64,000 nt of DNA from Melioribacteraceae bacterium (GTDB taxonomy: Bacteria; Bacteroidota; Ignavibacteria; Ignavibacteriales; Melioribacteraceae): positions 1-64,000 of the forward strand of contig JAIOZI010000010.1 of assembly GCA_021740785.1 (NCBI GenBank), given 5' to 3'. Below are positions 24,193 through 33,059 of this stretch, one piece after another (the stretch's first letter is position 1; each line of letters begins with the position of its first letter). The translations under genes and the position numbers were made by a program. Under the pieces are notes generated by a model. That model was given only the letters and a program-made list of their open reading frames with translations. It had not been told where the DNA came from and searched no databases.

Positions 24193-25197
24193 TTAAAACA
24201 GTGAAAAAGTTCCTTCTTCCATAATCCAATGCTGATTTTTTTGTGTCGGATCTGCCGGTACGGTTTTCAACATATTCTCTTCAGATATCAAAGCGCCTGC
24301 TTCTCCAGGATAGATGTAGAATATGAAGGTGTTAGGTGAACCTTCAACTGATTTGAAATGGAATAATAACTGTCCATTCGGATTATAGGGCATCTGTTTT
24401 ATGCCCCCTCCTGTTAGAACATTTCCTTCTTCATTTTTGGGAACGGTCAAAAACTGTTTAGAGAAGGAATTCATAACATAATAAATGCCTGAAGCAGTTG
24501 GATGATTTATAAAATTCCAGTTTGCATACATACTTTTAACATCGGATGTAGTTCCGATAATAGCGCCGGGGAAAAATATGTTTTTCTTTTCCGGCATTAT
24601 AACTTGCCCGGTTGCCGCATTTCTCATTTTCTTTCTCAATGATAAAGCCCACACCTGGTAAGAATTTCCTTCGCTCATTTTATTTTGGAATAGCTCCTTA
24701 CTCTCTTTGTTATATTCTAAAACTAAACCGCTGTGTTTCGATATTAGATAGCAGCCGTAACGGTATTTTACGGTGTCCCGTTGAACGTAAAATATTTGGT
24801 GCTGGGCATCTTTCTGATAATTTTCCGGGATAACTTTTGCATTAACTTCTTTCGAACCTCCCTCAACTGTCAACGCTTGTTTGTATTGATCATTAAATAT
24901 AACGAATTCGCCTTCAGTCACCATCGTGATTTTCCAAAGCTGTCCCGGTGTTGAGTTGAATGAAGTTAACCTTAATAATGGATTTTCATTCGTTTTGGTA
25001 TCAAGACCAACTTTCCCGAATAAGTCACCAACCAAATTATCAGCGGCTTTTTCTTCTTTTGACATTTTTTTGCCCGGTACTAATTCAAGCGTCTCGTGAT
25101 CACCCAGATTCAAAATATTGTTGAAAGTTCCACCCTGAAATTGAGCAAATAAAGAAGTTGAAACCAGCATAAGAACAATAAGAAATTTTCTAATCAT
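24193..25197 (-). CDS. Secreted ricin-like (beta-trefoil) protein
   Basis: A 334-aa secreted protein with signal peptide MIRKFLIVLMLVSTSLFAQ. The body carries three spaced QxW-type endings (GQLWKI, YQVWAL, NQHWIM), as in ricin-type beta-trefoil lectin domains. Other repeat-like segments are LTVEGGSKEVNAKV and GLVLEYNKES. It may be a carbohydrate-binding envelope protein. There are no catalytic motifs and no T9SS sorting domain. It is transcribed alone, divergent from the next gene. The lectin assignment rests on the QxW pattern only. Confidence 0.6.
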   Translation of the reverse strand: MIRKFLIVLMLVSTSLFAQFQGGTFNNILNLGDHETLELVPGKKMSKEEKAADNLVGDLFGKVGLDTKTNENPLLRLTSFNSTPGQLWKITMVTEGEFVIFNDQYKQALTVEGGSKEVNAKVIPENYQKDAQHQIFYVQRDTVKYRYGCYLISKHSGLVLEYNKESKELFQNKMSEGNSYQVWALSLRKKMRNAATGQVIMPEKKNIFFPGAIIGTTSDVKSMYANWNFINHPTASGIYYVMNSFSKQFLTVPKNEEGNVLTGGGIKQMPYNPNGQLLFHFKSVEGSPNTFIFYIYPGEAGALISEENMLKTVPADPTQKNQHWIMEEGTFSLF

Positions 25198-25429
25198 TTT
25201 AATACCTCTTGGAGTTTTAGTATTGTGGATTTATGTGAATTGAAATTCATTCCAAATTTAGATATATGCCTTAATTCATTAAAAAATATATTACAGACCT
25301 AAATATCTGAAAATAATCAATCCTTTTCAGTAATTTATTTAACAGAATGATTTTTAGTTTGGATTATGAATTGAGTTTTTCGCCAAATAATTCCTATTTT
25401 TATTTTTAACTAATCAGAAGAGTGTTTTT

Positions 25430-25912
25430 ATGAATTCAAAATGGATAATATCTGCATTAGAAATAACGCGATGGATAACAGTGATTATAGGATTTCAACT
25501 TGCATATTTCATGGGAAACAATGACATCCAGCGAATTCATATTTTAATGCCTTGGATTGTTATTTCTCTTTCCGGTCTTACAGGAATTGAAAGTCTTTTT
25601 TTCGGGAAAAGTGCATCAGAAGTAACCGGATATGTTTACAGTGCTTACCAAAGGCAATCTGGTTTGAATAATGTTTCTGTTGCGATTACTGCAGTTTTAG
25701 TGCTTATACTTGGATGGGGAACTTTGGCAGAAATAACAATTTTATGCGCATCGTTAATTTTTCTGTTTCTTTCATCAATCAACCATTTCTGGTCGTTTTT
25801 AAAAGAGGGAAATAAAAACATTAAAAATCAATTAAGACCTTTGATGACGCTGCTTCTAATCATTTTTATTCTTCCATTGATCATTGGAGCTTTGGAGCAA
25901 ATTCAAAAGTGA
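25430..25912 (+). CDS. Small four-helix membrane protein
   Basis: Not recognised beyond being a 160-aa integral membrane protein with about four hydrophobic helices: ITRWITVIIGFQLAYFMG, then IHILMPWIVISLSGLTGI, VSVAITAVLVLILGWGTLA and LMTLLLIIFILPLIIGAL. It lies 6 bp ahead of the PrsW-like gene in the same direction, so they are probably co-transcribed. DUF6790-type or similar families could match, but I cannot confirm one. Confidence 0.65.
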   Translation: MNSKWIISALEITRWITVIIGFQLAYFMGNNDIQRIHILMPWIVISLSGLTGIESLFFGKSASEVTGYVYSAYQRQSGLNNVSVAITAVLVLILGWGTLAEITILCASLIFLFLSSINHFWSFLKEGNKNIKNQLRPLMTLLLIIFILPLIIGALEQIQK

Positions 25913-25918
25913 AAAACG

Positions 25919-26923
25919 ATGTTAATTAATATATTATTCGGATTTATTCCCGGTCTGGTTTTCTTGGCGTTTTTGTTTTTTTTAGATAGCTATAAATTAG
26001 TCCGGCTAAGAATTTTAATGGGAACATTTATTACCGGTGGATTCTGTGCAGCCGCGGCATATTTTGCAAACACTTTTCTAATTGAAACATCCGGTATCGG
26101 TTTTATGAATTATTCTCAATTTGCCGCACCGGTTGTAGAAGAACTGCTTAAACTATCTATAATAGTAGTACTTATAAGGCAGAACAAAATCGGGTTTATG
26201 ATTGATGCTGCAATACTCGGATTTGCAGTTGGCGCCGGATTCGCAGTAGTGGAAAATTATCACTATTTATTTAACATCGCATCCGGTGATTTTTTCGTTC
26301 TGATTGTGCGCGGTTTCGGGACTGCAATTATGCATTCCGGTACGACGAGTTTGTTCGCTGTAATTTCGGTCTATTTAATACACAAGAACGATACAGGAAA
26401 ATTAATATTTTATGTCCCGGGATTTGCGGCTGCGGTTGTATTTCATTCTATCTTTAATCAATTCGTTTTTTCGCCTTTCATATCTACTATCTTTATTATT
26501 TCCACATTACCTGCTTTTTTGATTTTCATTTTTTACAGGAATACAAACTCAATTCATAACTGGCTCGAAGTAGAATTGGATAACGAAGCGCGTCTTTTAA
26601 CAATGATTAAGGGAGGCAGGTTTGCGCAGAGTAAAACAGGCAGATATATTATTAACCTTCGTGAAAAATTTCAAAAAGAGATTGTGTTTGATATGGTTTG
26701 CTATGTTCAGTTATATATCGAATTATCAATACTTGCAAAGGGAATATTAATGATGCAGGAGAGCGGGTTTGATGTACCAAAAGACCCTGAGCTGGAAACA
26801 AAACTCGATGAATTAAAATCTTTGGAAAAACGGATTGGCAAATCGGCAGTGATTGCAATTTCACCGGTGCTTAGATTAAAAAAACAAGATTTGTGGAAAT
26901 TGAGTTATTTGAATCGGGGATAG
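25919..26923 (+). CDS. PrsW-family glutamic intramembrane protease
   Basis: A 334-aa polytopic membrane protein with the PrsW motifs: paired Glu in APVVEELLKL, GFAVGAGFAVVENYHY with Glu-Asn, RGFGTAIMHSGTTS with Arg and His, and a later FHSIFNQFVF with His. In Bacillus the family cleaves an anti-sigma factor within the membrane. Here the natural substrate is unknown. The ~110-residue C-terminal soluble extension (NEARLLTMIKGGRFAQSKTG onward) is longer than the core and may choose the substrate. It is co-oriented with the small membrane protein just upstream. Confidence 0.85.
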   Translation: MLINILFGFIPGLVFLAFLFFLDSYKLVRLRILMGTFITGGFCAAAAYFANTFLIETSGIGFMNYSQFAAPVVEELLKLSIIVVLIRQNKIGFMIDAAILGFAVGAGFAVVENYHYLFNIASGDFFVLIVRGFGTAIMHSGTTSLFAVISVYLIHKNDTGKLIFYVPGFAAAVVFHSIFNQFVFSPFISTIFIISTLPAFLIFIFYRNTNSIHNWLEVELDNEARLLTMIKGGRFAQSKTGRYIINLREKFQKEIVFDMVCYVQLYIELSILAKGILMMQESGFDVPKDPELETKLDELKSLEKRIGKSAVIAISPVLRLKKQDLWKLSYLNRG

Positions 26924-27385
26924 TTATTTGGTTAATAAGTTATTGAGTTATTAATGTTGTACGAATTGAATATTGACTACTGACAATTGAATATTGAAAA
27001 ACAGACAATCCCGCATCCATGTTTTGATCCACAAATCCGTAAATCCGTCAATTCGCAAATCGTTATCAATTAACACATCCGTGTTTTCAACCATTTATCC
27101 ACTAATTCGAAAATTCGCAAATCCGACAATTCGGAATTCGTTTATCCGTAAATTCACTCAAAACAAATTTCTCGCAAAGGTGCAGCGACCGCAACGTAGA
27201 AGAAAAAACCTCAGTGCCTTCTCTGAGTTTCAATTGAGATCGGACGAATTGAATATTGAATATTGACAATTGACTACTGAAAAACAGATAATTACACATC
27301 CATGTTTTCAAATATTTATCCACTAATTCGTTAATTCGCAAATCCGTCAATCCGCAAATTCGTTAATTCGAGAATCCCCAATTCA
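26924..27385. repeat. Repeat-rich non-coding region
   Basis: AT-rich DNA made of irregular AATCCG, AATTCG and TTGAATATTGA words. TTGAATATTGACTACTGACAATTG-type text near 26966 recurs in scrambled order near 27250. No reading frame resembles a protein. No regular repeat-spacer pattern is present. Confidence 0.55.
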
Positions 27386-27610
27386 ATAAATCCAACCATC
27401 CATTAATCCAATAATCCATGCATCCAAATTTTCATTAATCCGACAATCCGTTATCCATTAACACATCCATGTTTTCATCCATCTATCCACTAATTCGTTA
27501 ATCCGTTAATTCGTCAATTCGAGAATCCGAAAATTTTTACCAACCGTCCTGTCCTCCGTAGCTTCAGCGTAGGAGGAAGCCTTGGCGAAGGTTGGCGTTA
27601 ATTCGGTAAT
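27386..27610. repeat. Dispersed repeat, copy 2
   Basis: Nearly identical over long stretches to 2509-2750: ATAAATCCAACCATCC through TCCATGTTTTCATCCAT, and the distal block CCGTCCTGTCCTCCGTAGC through TTGGCG. Copies 1 and 2 differ in the middle ~60 bp. Confidence 0.7.
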
Positions 27611-27624
27611 CCGCCATTCACAAG

Positions 27625-27720
27625 GGTGACACGGTCTTACCGTGGCATAAAAGTTATCCGCCATAGCAAGAGTCAGCGGCTGTCAGGTACTCGGGTCACG
27701 GTGGGACCGTGACTCCCAAG
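27625..27720. repeat. GC-rich hairpin-forming spacer
   Basis: Contains ACGGT-CTT-ACCGT and GTCACGGT-GGG-ACCGTGAC hairpins, in contrast to the surrounding AT-rich DNA. It may be a small repetitive palindrome or a terminator ahead of the dcw cluster. Confidence 0.5.
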
Positions 27721-27832
27721 TCAATTCACTAGTTCATTAATTCAATTCGATACAAAACATTCTTACTGATATAAGAGAATTAGAATATTTTTCAAAAAAA
27801 ATGCTTGCTTTAACAGGTAAAATAAATTAATT

Positions 27833-27847
27833 TGGGTCGTGGTGGGT
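27833..27847 (+). promoter_or_regulatory. MraZ operator (two TGGGT boxes)
   Basis: TGGGT-CGTGG-TGGGT: two TGGGN boxes with 10-bp periodicity, the known MraZ binding pattern, 37 bp before the mraZ ATG. This implies autoregulation of the dcw operon. Confidence 0.7.
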
Positions 27848-27883
27848 AATTGTGTTTAATTTTCCCAAGGATGACAATAGAAA

Positions 27884-28324
27884 ATGTTTATTGGAAGCTT
27901 TAAATATTCAGTCGATACAAAAGGACGTGTCAGCATTCCGGCAAAATTGAGGAAGTATTTAAGTCCGGAAGCAAATGATTCTTTTGTTATGACCCGCGGC
28001 ACGGAAAAGTGTATAGATCTCTATCCCTTTGACGGCTGGAAGGAGCTGGTAGCCAAAAAGCTAAATGAACTAAACACATTTGATCCGAAAGAAGCCACAT
28101 TCATTCGTCTCTTTCTTCAGGAAGCGGCGGAAGATAAACTCGATAGTCAGTCAAGACTTCTGATTCCCAAAAATCTTCTTGAGTTCGCCGATATCAAAAG
28201 GGAAGTATTCATACTCGGTGCAATTAAGAAGATAGAAATTTGGAACCCCGAGATTTACGATAATTACTTGAAAGAGAACAATGTTTCTTACATAGATATT
28301 GCCAAAGAAGTAATGAAGATGTAA
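27884..28324 (+). CDS. mraZ: Transcriptional regulator MraZ
   Basis: A 146-aa AbrB-fold regulator of the dcw cluster with two SpoVT/AbrB domains. It starts MFIGSFKYSVDTKGRVSIPA and repeats the pattern at DKLDSQSRLLIPKNLLEFA. It forms ring-shaped oligomers that bind the TGGGN repeats located upstream. The stop is 2 bp from rsmH. Its position as first gene of the cluster is the standard arrangement. Confidence 0.95.
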   Translation: MFIGSFKYSVDTKGRVSIPAKLRKYLSPEANDSFVMTRGTEKCIDLYPFDGWKELVAKKLNELNTFDPKEATFIRLFLQEAAEDKLDSQSRLLIPKNLLEFADIKREVFILGAIKKIEIWNPEIYDNYLKENNVSYIDIAKEVMKM

Positions 28325-28326
28325 GA

Positions 28327-29250
28327 ATGTATGAATTTCATAGCCCGGTATTAATAGAAGAAAGTTGTAAGTATTTAATTACCAAGAATAACGGAAATTA
28401 TTTTGACGGTACAATCGGATTCGGCGGGCACTCTCAAGAGTTCTTAAACATACTTGGTCCTAACGCAAAGCTCGTCGGTACGGATAAAGATGATATCGCC
28501 TATGAGCACTGCAAGCAAAAATTTAAAAATGAAAATCGAATTGTTCTTTATAAATCTGCTTTTACAAACATAAGAACAATATCCAAAATAGAGTTCATTG
28601 ACATGTTTGATGGTATCTTTGCTGACTTGGGAGTTTCCTCATTTCAGCTGGATAATAAATCTTCAGGATTTTCTTACAGGGAAGATTCAATTTTTGATTT
28701 ACGAATGGATAAATCAACAGGCATCTCAGCCGTTGAAGTCATCAATACATATTCGGAAGAGGAATTGGCAAATATTATTTATCAGTACGGTGAGGAGAGA
28801 AAGTCGAGACAAATAGCAAAGCGGATAATCGAATTCCGGAAACAGAAAAAAATCAACACCACTTTTGATGTAAAAAAAATAGTGGGGAAGGTCATACCGG
28901 GATACAAAATCAATCAATCGCTTTCCCGCGTGTTTCAGGCATTTAGGATTTTTGTGAATAATGAATTGGATGAGTTGAAGGAGTTCTTAGAAACTTCAGT
29001 CGATCTTTTAGCAAGCGGCGGCAGAATTGTGATTCTTTCATATCATTCGTTGGAAGATAGAATCGTGAAAGAGTTGTTTAAGTATGAATCAACTGATTGT
29101 ATTTGTCCGCCGGAATCACCGGTTTGCGTTTGCGATAAAGAACGTCGTTTGAAAATACTAACGAAAAAACCGGAAATCCCGAAAGATGAAGAGATAGAGA
29201 AAAATCCCAGATCGAGAAGTGCAAAATTACGGGCAGCCGAAAAAATATGA
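28327..29250 (+). CDS. rsmH: 16S rRNA m4C1402 N4-methyltransferase
   Basis: A 307-aa SAM-dependent enzyme that methylates N4 of C1402 in the ribosomal P site. Motifs: FHSPVLIEE at the N-terminus, FDGTIGFGGHSQ for SAM binding, DGIFADLGVSSFQLD, and SYHSLEDRIVK near the C-terminus, ending NPRSRSAKLRAAE. The length is standard. It overlaps ftsL by 4 nt. Confidence 0.96.
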   Translation: MYEFHSPVLIEESCKYLITKNNGNYFDGTIGFGGHSQEFLNILGPNAKLVGTDKDDIAYEHCKQKFKNENRIVLYKSAFTNIRTISKIEFIDMFDGIFADLGVSSFQLDNKSSGFSYREDSIFDLRMDKSTGISAVEVINTYSEEELANIIYQYGEERKSRQIAKRIIEFRKQKKINTTFDVKKIVGKVIPGYKINQSLSRVFQAFRIFVNNELDELKEFLETSVDLLASGGRIVILSYHSLEDRIVKELFKYESTDCICPPESPVCVCDKERRLKILTKKPEIPKDEEIEKNPRSRSAKLRAAEKI

Positions 29251-29576
29251 GTAAAGAGAAAGGAACATTTTTCAGAAAATTGGTCGTGTCAACATTTTTA
29301 TTAGCGCTTACACTTTTTGTGTACGTGTTTACATTACAGGAGATAAAAACGCTCAATAAAAACAGGGAAAAGAAACTTGAGTTGCTTAAAAGCAAACAAT
29401 CTGCAATTGAGCAAAGGAAAATAGAAATTCAAAAACTATCCGCTGAAGACCGGATAGTAAAAATTGCATCGGATTCACTAGGATTGGTGAGGTCATTAAA
29501 ACCTTTCGATGTAATTAATGTTGACCGCAGAAAAATAGAACAAATAAAGAGGATATTGGAAGACAAGTATGAATAA
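29247..29576 (+). CDS. ftsL: Cell-division protein FtsL-like
   Basis: A 109-aa bitopic membrane protein: short basic cytoplasmic N-terminus, transmembrane helix ~residues 12-30 (LVVSTFLLALTLFVYVF), then a periplasmic coiled coil with a leucine-rich heptad pattern and RIVKIASDSLGLV near the end, as in FtsL. The position between rsmH and ftsI is diagnostic even though sequence conservation is low. It would join FtsB and FtsQ in the divisome. No ftsB is in the window. Confidence 0.85.
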   Translation: MSKEKGTFFRKLVVSTFLLALTLFVYVFTLQEIKTLNKNREKKLELLKSKQSAIEQRKIEIQKLSAEDRIVKIASDSLGLVRSLKPFDVINVDRRKIEQIKRILEDKYE

Positions 29577-31584
29577 TTCAAGAGCGCTGTTAATATTGAT
29601 TCTCGTAATTTTGTTATTCGGTGTACTGGCTATTCGTCTCTTCAATATTCAAATAAACAATCACGATAAATACAAATACTGGGCGGAGAAGCAGCAGAAC
29701 AAATCCGTAATGATCCGTGCGGAAAGAGGATTAATAAAAGACTGCAAAGGAGAAGTTCTCGCCTACACCAAAGATGATATTTCCTACCTCGCCGATACGC
29801 GCATGCTTAATGCTAAAGAGAAAGATTCGATTGCCGTAAAGTTTTCGCAGGTTTTCGGAAAATCAAAAGATTACTATCTGAGTCTTTTGACGAAAAATAA
29901 GGGCAACGTAATTCTAGAGAAAAAAGCTCCGCGTCATAAATCCGTATTGCTGAATGATTTCGTTTTTGACGGTCTGGTAAAAATCGAAGATTACACCCGG
30001 TCGTATCCCTATGGAAGTTTAGCTGCACATGTAATCGGTTACGTTGATTTGAAAAATATAGTCGGCGTCAACGGAATCGAACGGCAATTTAATGATGAAC
30101 TAACCGGGAACGACGGATATGTTTACATAGAACGGGATGTTTTAGGCAGAACCGTTTCAGTAAATGATGAATTAAGCAGGCTCCCGGTTTCGGGGAACAC
30201 AATCAGTTTAACCATAAATGCAACTTTCCAAAAAATTCTGGAAGCGGAATTAAGCCGCGGGCTGGCTGAATTTAAGGGTGAATCCGTGAGTGGAATAATC
30301 ATGGATCCCAACACGGGTGCGATAATTGCAATGGCAAATCTCCCGTCTTATGATCCCGGCAACTACAACCTGTTTAATGACTTCGAAAGAAAGAATAGAG
30401 CGGTAACCGACACATACGAACCCGGTTCAACAATAAAAGCTCTCGTAATGTCGATGCTGGTTGAAGAAAACCTCGTTAATGAAAATGAGATTGTTGATAC
30501 GGAAAATGGAAAGTATAAATTTTATAACGCAACGATAAAAGATGTACACAAACACGAATATTTAACCGTCCGTGAAGTGATCGAGCAGTCCAGCAATATC
30601 GGGATGGTAAAATTGAGTGATAGAATCGAAGCCAACACTTTTTACAAATATCTTCGTGATTACGGATTCGGAAACGGTACATCAATAGAATTACCCAGTG
30701 AATCGCCCGGTTATCTGAAAAAACCTTCTCAATATTCGAAACTCACAAAGCCGTTCATGTCGCATGGATATGAAATTTCAACAACACCTCTGCAGATGAT
30801 AACAGCTTTTTCCGCATTGATTAACGGCGGTATACTTTATCAGCCTCAATTGATTAATGAAATTGTAAATCCCGGCGGAGAAATCATTCAAAAGTTCGAA
30901 CCAAAGAGAATCCGAAGAATAGTTTCAGATGCAACTTCCGAAAAACTAAAAGATTTTATGAAGGGTGTGGTTGAGCATGGAACCGCCACGGCTGCGAGAA
31001 TTGATAATGTATCGATCGGCGGCAAGACCGGAACTTCTCAGAAATTAATAGATAATAGTTATTCAAATGATAAGTATAACGTTTCGTTTATCGGGTTCAT
31101 GCCTGCTGAAATGCCGCAGCTCGTTTGTATAATTTATATGGATTCACCGAAGATCGGTAAGTACGGCGGAGTAGTTTGCGCACCGATATTTAAAAGAGTT
31201 GCCGAACAATTACTCGAAGCAGATTTAAATATTATTCCGGATAAAGGTGAATTAAACGAATCCGAAAAATTTGCAGACCAATTCTTTGCGAATATTAAGA
31301 ATAATGAATCCCAAGATTTATTAAAAACTAGCAACATCGAAGAACCATCAAACAATAATAAAAACGAAAAATTAATAGTAAGAACAGTAATGCCGAATTT
31401 AATAAACAGATCATATCGTGAAGCAGTTGCCCTGGTATCCGAACTTAATTTGGAATGTAAGTTTATCGGTACCGGCGTTGTTGTTTCACAGAGTATTAAA
31501 CCAGGCGCAAAATTAAATGACGGTGATTTATTAATGGTAAAGTGTGAATCAAGAAGTAAACTAAATTCGCTGAGATTGAAATAA
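29569..31584 (+). CDS. ftsI: Septal peptidoglycan transpeptidase (FtsI/PBP3 type) with PASTA domain
   Basis: A 671-aa class B penicillin-binding protein. One N-terminal transmembrane helix, a PBP dimerisation domain, then the transpeptidase with SxxK (STIK, ~Ser286), SxN (SSNIGMVK, ~342) and KTGT (GGKTGT, ~486). The last ~70 residues form one PASTA domain (RTVMPNLINRSYREAVALVS). That tail is usual in Gram-positives and in this phylum but absent in E. coli FtsI. It overlaps ftsL by 8 nt and murE by 1 nt. Confidence 0.95.
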   Translation: MNNSRALLILILVILLFGVLAIRLFNIQINNHDKYKYWAEKQQNKSVMIRAERGLIKDCKGEVLAYTKDDISYLADTRMLNAKEKDSIAVKFSQVFGKSKDYYLSLLTKNKGNVILEKKAPRHKSVLLNDFVFDGLVKIEDYTRSYPYGSLAAHVIGYVDLKNIVGVNGIERQFNDELTGNDGYVYIERDVLGRTVSVNDELSRLPVSGNTISLTINATFQKILEAELSRGLAEFKGESVSGIIMDPNTGAIIAMANLPSYDPGNYNLFNDFERKNRAVTDTYEPGSTIKALVMSMLVEENLVNENEIVDTENGKYKFYNATIKDVHKHEYLTVREVIEQSSNIGMVKLSDRIEANTFYKYLRDYGFGNGTSIELPSESPGYLKKPSQYSKLTKPFMSHGYEISTTPLQMITAFSALINGGILYQPQLINEIVNPGGEIIQKFEPKRIRRIVSDATSEKLKDFMKGVVEHGTATAARIDNVSIGGKTGTSQKLIDNSYSNDKYNVSFIGFMPAEMPQLVCIIYMDSPKIGKYGGVVCAPIFKRVAEQLLEADLNIIPDKGELNESEKFADQFFANIKNNESQDLLKTSNIEEPSNNNKNEKLIVRTVMPNLINRSYREAVALVSELNLECKFIGTGVVVSQSIKPGAKLNDGDLLMVKCESRSKLNSLRLK

Positions 31585-33059
31585 TGAATTTAGCCGAATT
31601 GTTAAATAGCGTGGATGTAATTCAGGTAACCGGTAATGCCGAACTGAAAGAAATTAGAAGCTTAACATTCGATTCGAGAGAAGCGGGAAATGGTTCGTTA
31701 TTTTTTGCAGTAAGAGGATTCAAAACAGACGGACATAAATTCATTCCCGAAGTGTTGAGTAAAAATCCGGCAGCTATTGTGATTGATAATCCTGAAAGTG
31801 TCCCGGCACAAATATTTGATAAATCCGAATGCGTGAAAATTATTGTTGAAGACTCTAGAAAAGCGATGGCTCAATTCGCAAATATATTTTATGGCGAACC
31901 TTCGAAAAAATTGAAAGTATTCGGGATTACCGGTACAAAAGGCAAAACTACTTCCGTTTTTTATCTGAAACATATACTTCAAAATGCAGGAATAAAAACC
32001 GGGTTAATCGGAACGATAAAAAATATGATCGGTGATAAGACTATTGCAACAAAACTCACTACACCGGAATCAATTACGATTAACGATTTAATGCATCAAA
32101 TGATTACCGAAGGATGCACACACTGTGTGATGGAAATTTCATCTCACTCCTTGTCTCTGCATAGAATAGATTACCTGGATATTGATTATGCCGGTTTCAC
32201 AAATATTACTTCGGATCATATGGATTATCACAAAACATTCGAGAATTACCTCGATTCAAAAAAGACTTTATTTGATCAACTGAAACCTGATTCGTGTGCA
32301 GTTGTTAACTGCGACGATCCAAGCTGGGAGAAGCTTACAGCTAATTCGAAATCCCAAATCAAAACTTACGGTGAAGATCGGAATGCTCAATTCAAAATAA
32401 AGAATATCGAATATGATTTTGAATCTACTTCTTATGATTTAGAGTTTGACGGAAATGAATATAAAATCAAAACAAGTTTAGTCGGAAAATTTAATGTGCA
32501 CAATTCGGCAGTTGCATTTGCACTTGCTTACGAATCCGGAATTGATGCAGAAATCATAATAAAAGGAATAGAGACAGCGCCGCAGGTACCAGGCAGATTT
32601 GAAATAATCACCCGCGGAACTAAAAAAGTAGTGATTGATTACGCACATTCTTCCGACAGCTTGAAAAAGGTTTTGTTATCAATGAATCATGTAAACAAAG
32701 AGCATCGACCGCTTTATACGGTGTTCGGCTGCGGCGGCGACCGGGATAAAACTAAACGTCCGGTTATGGGAAGTATCGCTGAAGAACTGAGTGACTACGT
32801 GTACGTTACTTCTGATAATCCTCGAACGGAAGATCCTGTATTTATTATCGAAGACATTAAGAAGGGATTGAAAAAAGATAATCACAAAATAGTTGTGGAT
32901 AGAGAAGAAGCGATTAAAAAATCTATTATGGAAAGCGAAGATAACGCTGTGATATTAATAGCCGGAAAGGGACACGAAAATTACCAGGAGATCAACGGAG
33001 TCAGAAATTATTTCTCCGATAAAGATCTTGCTGAAAAATATTTAGGAATGATTAATTGA
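31584..33059 (+). CDS. murE: UDP-MurNAc-tripeptide synthetase MurE (meso-DAP type)
   Basis: Adds the third amino acid of the stem peptide. The ATP loop is GITGTKGKTTS near residue 113. The motif SDNPRTEDP near residue 412 contains DNPR, the signature of enzymes selecting meso-diaminopimelate rather than lysine. The length of 491 aa is standard. It ends in a 4-nt overlap with murF. Confidence 0.96.
   Translation: MNLAELLNSVDVIQVTGNAELKEIRSLTFDSREAGNGSLFFAVRGFKTDGHKFIPEVLSKNPAAIVIDNPESVPAQIFDKSECVKIIVEDSRKAMAQFANIFYGEPSKKLKVFGITGTKGKTTSVFYLKHILQNAGIKTGLIGTIKNMIGDKTIATKLTTPESITINDLMHQMITEGCTHCVMEISSHSLSLHRIDYLDIDYAGFTNITSDHMDYHKTFENYLDSKKTLFDQLKPDSCAVVNCDDPSWEKLTANSKSQIKTYGEDRNAQFKIKNIEYDFESTSYDLEFDGNEYKIKTSLVGKFNVHNSAVAFALAYESGIDAEIIIKGIETAPQVPGRFEIITRGTKKVVIDYAHSSDSLKKVLLSMNHVNKEHRPLYTVFGCGGDRDKTKRPVMGSIAEELSDYVYVTSDNPRTEDPVFIIEDIKKGLKKDNHKIVVDREEAIKKSIMESEDNAVILIAGKGHENYQEINGVRNYFSDKDLAEKYLGMIN

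Noticed and set aside
26924-27620. A CRISPR array, suggested by repeated AATCCG/AATTCG words
   Set aside because: The words are irregular in length and spacing, there is no constant repeat of 24-40 bp, and no cas gene is nearby.
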